Below, one piece after another: positions 8,340 to 10,439 of a stretch of 10,439 nt of DNA (position 1 is the first letter of the stretch; the number at the start of each line of letters is the position of its first letter). The stretch lies in the NCBI GenBank assembly GCA_026770585.1, contig MU646429.1, positions 490,752 through 501,190 of the forward strand. Reading direction: 5' to 3'. Both the position numbers and the translations under genes were made by a program. Below the pieces are notes generated by a model. That model did no database searches. It had not been told where the DNA came from and saw only the letters and a program-made list of their open reading frames with translations. The DNA comes from Baffinella frigidus (Eukaryota; Cryptophyceae; Cryptomonadales; Baffinellaceae).

Positions 8340-8487
8340 TGTGGACGTTAAATTTAACGTCCACAGAAAAGCAGTGTGCGGACGTTAAATTTAACGTCCG
8401 CAGAAAAGCAGTCAGTGTGCGGACGTTAAATGTGGGCTTTAAAATCAGCAAGGTTCGCGGAAAACGGGTTTGTGCGGACGTCAAATT
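8340..8487. repeat. Array of palindromes with GGACGTTAAA arms
   Basis: Two perfect 26-bp palindromes, 8340-8365 (arm TGTGGACGTTAAA) and 8377-8402 (arm TGCGGACGTTAAA), are separated by an 11-nt spacer; the same GAAAAGCAGT tail follows both. A third left arm without its partner lies at 8418-8431, and a variant fourth (TGCGGACGTCAAATT) at 8473-8487. Palindromes like these suit dimeric protein binding or cruciform formation. No gene is visible here. Confidence 0.85.
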
Positions 8488-8556
8488 CAGCCCCTGTATT
8501 CATACCGACACGGCTGCCGTGCAACCCCCCAACGGAGGCTAGGTTTCAGCAAGACC

Positions 8557-8679
8557 TACAGGGGTACCTCGCTCATAAGAAACAGCCCCCCCCCCTAGGA
8601 CCCTACAGTAGGACTATGCCTATGGCCCTATGGTGGTCCTATGGGGGTGTGCGTTTTCTATGAGCGAGGTGCCCCTGTT
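8557..8679. mobile_element. MITE-like element, copy 2 (best preserved)
   Basis: It starts TACAGGGGTACCTCGCTCAT and ends TATGAGCGAGGTGCCCCTGT. The two 20-nt ends are inverted repeats with one mismatch in the part that pairs. Length is about 123 bp. The left flank is TA; the right flank has changed to TT. The interior has C and G runs and near-palindromic AGGACC...GGTCCT arms, so the whole element can fold back. Nothing is encoded. Confidence 0.8.
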
Positions 8680-8697
8680 TCGAGAGGTGATTCGCAT

Positions 8698-8930
8698 CAG
8701 AGAGATAGACCTTTATTACTCCCAACCATCCCCGCTATGTACGGCGGGAATGCGACAGACCTTTATTTACTATCAACACGGCTACCAACACGGCCACCAT
8801 GCACAACCCACTCACTGGGTTCTCTCCTACACATATCAGAGAGATAGACCTTTATGACTACCAACACGGCCGCCACGTACACTCCACTCACTGTGTTGAC
8901 TCCTACACGGCGGGCTGCGAAGAGAATTTT
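8698..8930. repeat. Dispersed direct repeat, AGACCTTTAT family
   Basis: A 19-nt block CAGAGAGATAGACCTTTAT occurs at 8698 and 8837. The shorter core AGACCTTTAT occurs at 8707, 8757 and 8846. After the second and third cores comes a CCAACACGGC / CCACTCACTG pattern. This looks like a degenerate tandem array. Short open frames across it repeat the same peptides and are not credible genes. Confidence 0.6.
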
Positions 8931-8984
8931 GTCCCGACCCGGGCTGGAAATCCGCTACCTTATCCGCAGGAACCCCCCCTACGT

Positions 8985-9009
8985 CCCTACGGTATTGCCT
9001 ACCGTAGGG
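8985..9009. repeat. 10-bp perfect hairpin, possible degraded element
   Basis: CCCTACGGTA (8985-8994) and TACCGTAGGG (9000-9009) pair exactly around 5 nt. The preceding CTACCTTATCCGCAGGAACC loosely resembles the left end of the TACAGGGG elements, so this may be an old, decayed copy. The hairpin is clear; its origin is a guess. Confidence 0.5.
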
Positions 9010-9181
9010 TCCCTACGTTGTAGATTCAACGTTGTGGGTTATTCCCTTCGTAGTCCGCGGTGTGGCCTACACGGCGGGGGAGGCAAGGGAAGAGGCGAGT
9101 GCCCGCTCCGTGTCCTCCTGTGTAAAGTCGCAATGGATCAGCGCCCCACATCTCACCAAAACCGCGCATTCTTTCCAAAAC

Positions 9182-9271
9182 GCGCATTCTGCCCCCGAGT
9201 CGATCCGGGCTCCTCAAAATGATGCGCCCGGAAGTTGACCCCCCTGAGTTGCGGTACAAATCCGTCAAGTC
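9182..9271. repeat. Dispersed repeat B, copy 1
   Basis: It contains GAGTCGATCCGGGCTCCTCA (from 9197), a TCCGGGC/GCCCGGA hairpin, AGTTGA, and the core TTGCGGTACAAATCCGTCAA (9249-9268). The same order of blocks recurs at 9496-9594, and the 20-nt core recurs exactly at 10386-10405. Nothing is encoded; the nature is unknown. Confidence 0.65.
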
Positions 9272-9302
9272 GCTGTGCAAGTCGACTCGGCTCACTCAGA
9301 GG

Positions 9303-9425
9303 TACAGGGGTATCTCGCTCATGAGAAACTGCCCCCCCCCGTTAGGGCCACCATAGGGCCCTAGGCATAGGCCTACTGTAGGGTCCTTGAGGGGAGTGGT
9401 TGCTTATGAACGAGGTACCCCTATA
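9303..9425. mobile_element. MITE-like element, copy 3
   Basis: It starts TACAGGGGTATCTCGCTCAT and ends TTATGAACGAGGTACCCCTA followed by TA. The length (about 123 bp), interior C-run and TAGGGCC blocks match the copy at 8557. It is flanked by TA on both sides and lies between two copies of another dispersed repeat (9182-9271 and 9496-9594). Confidence 0.8.
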
Positions 9426-9495
9426 CCGCAGTGTGAGGACGGGTAGAGTGCACATGACCTCTATCTAGGCTCCACACCTCCCCGGTTCCAGAAAT

Positions 9496-9594
9496 GCGAA
9501 TTCTGGATCTCCCTGAGTCGATCCGGGCTCCTCATAATAATGAGCCAGGGAGTTGATTGTCTGGGGTTGCGGCAAATGTTCAAATCTGTCAACT
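9496..9594. repeat. Dispersed repeat B, copy 2
   Basis: It matches copy 1 through GAGTCGATCCGGGCTCCTCA (from 9515), then AATGAGCCAGGGAGTTGAT and a diverged core (GGGTTGCGGCAAATG, then CAAATCTGTCAACTTTCGG). A CTCAT/ATGAG stem replaces the stem used in copy 1, so folding is kept while sequence has drifted. Confidence 0.6.
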
Positions 9595-9769
9595 TTCGGT
9601 ATGATAAGGTTGGTCGATCCGACTCAAGCAGAGCCAAGTGTTCCATCACGGAGCTCTTTCAGGCATTTCCGGTGCAGATTCAGGGGACATCTCACACATT
9701 AAGTTTTGACGATTTGAGGGTGCTTTTCGAGGCTCGCAACCTGTTCGACCTATCCGAGAGCTAGCACTA

Positions 9770-10208
9770 TCTTCTTTCTTCCCTCCCAGAAGCCGTGGGG
9801 GGTGCGTACAGGGGTACCTCGCTCATAAGAAACCGCTCCCCCCTAGGACCCTACAGTAGGGCTATGCCTAGGGCCCTACGGTGTACGCTCGGGGTAGAAG
9901 TGCGAGGATATGATGTGGGGTGTGGGTGTGAGCTTCGGTCCTCGGTCGGACAGGTGATGAGCCTCGGTGGTTGACTGATCGCGGTCTCTCTCCTCCTAAG
10001 CGGGGTCTTAGTGGGTGAAACCTATTCCTCGCCTCCGAGCGACGTTGGCAAGTACTTCCTTCCCACCTTTGAAGCCGTGGGGGGGGTTGGCGTACGCTCG
10101 GGGTGTACGCTCGGGGTAGAAGTGCGAGGATATGATGTGGGGTGGGATACTTGTTCCTCCCCTCCGAGCGACGTGGGCAAGCACTTTTTCCCCACCCAGA
10201 AGCCCAGT
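9770..10208. repeat. Repeat C: imperfect tandem repeat of about 129 bp
   Basis: The block CCTCCGAGCGACGT(T/G)GGCAAG occurs at 10032 and 10161, 129 bp apart. A 40-nt stretch starting GTACGCTCGGGGTAGAAG is identical at 9883-9922 and 10105-10144. AAGCCGTGGGGGG occurs near 9790 and 10071. A further partial block (GAGCG then CCCACCCAGAAGCCC) reaches the window end. Within it, a 13-nt sequence GTACGCTCGGGGT is tandemly doubled at 10092-10117. Short frames on both strands repeat with the unit and are not genes. Confidence 0.7.
9807..9882. mobile_element. MITE-like element, copy 4, right half deleted
   Basis: The left terminal repeat (TACAGGGGTACCTCGCTCAT) and the first interior block (CTAGGACCCTACAGTAGG, then GCCCTACGG) are intact, but the right half and right terminal repeat are missing. 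The sequence then passes straight into a tract starting GTACGCTCGGGGTAGAAG, repeated at 10105. The insertion therefore lies in a duplicated host sequence, whose other copy is unoccupied. Confidence 0.75.
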
Positions 10209-10342
10209 GCCTCTTCACCAGCCGCATCCGGCCTCGAACTCACAAACTTGACCTGTTCCAGGTGAGACCGTTACTGATGCATGCACCACCACCACATACG
10301 CTACGTATCCCCCTTACGGCGCCCAGGTATTCCAGCTCTGCC

Positions 10343-10411
10343 TCAGTCGGATTGACCGGCTATTGTTAAGTTGACGTTCTGGGTTTTGCGGTACAAATCC
10401 GTCAACTTCGG
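10343..10411. repeat. Dispersed repeat B, copy 3 (partial)
   Basis: The right half is well kept: AAGTTGACGTTCTGGG, then the exact 20-nt core TTGCGGTACAAATCCGTCAA (10386-10405), then CTTCGG. The left half has only CAGTCGGATTGACCGG. It runs into a partial copy of repeat C at the window edge. Confidence 0.5.
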
Positions 10412-10439
10412 AGCGAACGCGAGCCCACCCAGAAGCCCA

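Noticed and set aside
8557-8857. Short frames with peptides such as YLAHKK and MSEVPL
   Set aside because: They are translations of the inverted-repeat element and recur in each copy; they are not genes.
9540-9764. 74-codon ATG frame ending FDLSES
   Set aside because: It begins inside repeat B, has no recognised domain and its base use is unlike the main gene. It may be a transposon relic, but I cannot support a gene.
10011-10265. Open frame followed by a donor-like GTGAGA at 10262
   Set aside because: Most of it is repeat C, whose peptides recur with the repeat. A single donor-like site near the window edge is too little.

Overview
This looks like nuclear DNA of a GC-rich unicellular eukaryote, most likely a microalga or other protist. 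The main gene is cut by seven spliceosomal introns and its product joins EF-hand, ADP-ribosyltransferase, ankyrin and SPRY modules, a style common in algal and protist genomes. A cryptophyte or similar marine alga is my low-confidence guess; nothing here fixes the species. I see no bacterial operon, tRNA, rRNA or CRISPR array.

Layout. (1) 1-1486: GC-rich DNA with no convincing plus-strand gene. On the minus strand, two or three pieces (1486-1471, 1189-1046, 592-453) join in phase at splice-like borders into a possible protein of about 99 residues; this is tentative. A 14-bp hairpin lies at 781-817. (2) 1487-1842: intergenic, between that candidate and the main gene. (3) 1843-7900, plus strand: one large eight-exon gene that simple ORF reading breaks into separate pieces. 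Joined, it gives about 1513 residues: short coiled coil, canonical EF-hand, helical linker, R-S-E type ADP-ribosyltransferase (R392, S421, E463-x-E465), helical linker, about 18 ankyrin repeats of mostly 35 residues, and a C-terminal SPRY domain. Two adjacent introns read best as GC-AG and flank a 39-nt exon. The last intron carries a miniature inverted-repeat element. (4) 7901-10439: non-coding, built of small mobile elements and dispersed repeats. It has three further copies of the intron element (one truncated), a different 105-bp inverted-repeat element, a pair of perfect 26-bp palindromes, and at least three other repeat families.

How the main gene may work (inference): the EF-hand could make the ADP-ribosyltransferase calcium-responsive, while the ankyrin array and SPRY domain would choose the protein target. 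The most notable points are this architecture, the exact 105-bp ankyrin periodicity with a cysteine in nearly every repeat, and the repeat-rich 3' flank, where a filled and an empty insertion site lie side by side.
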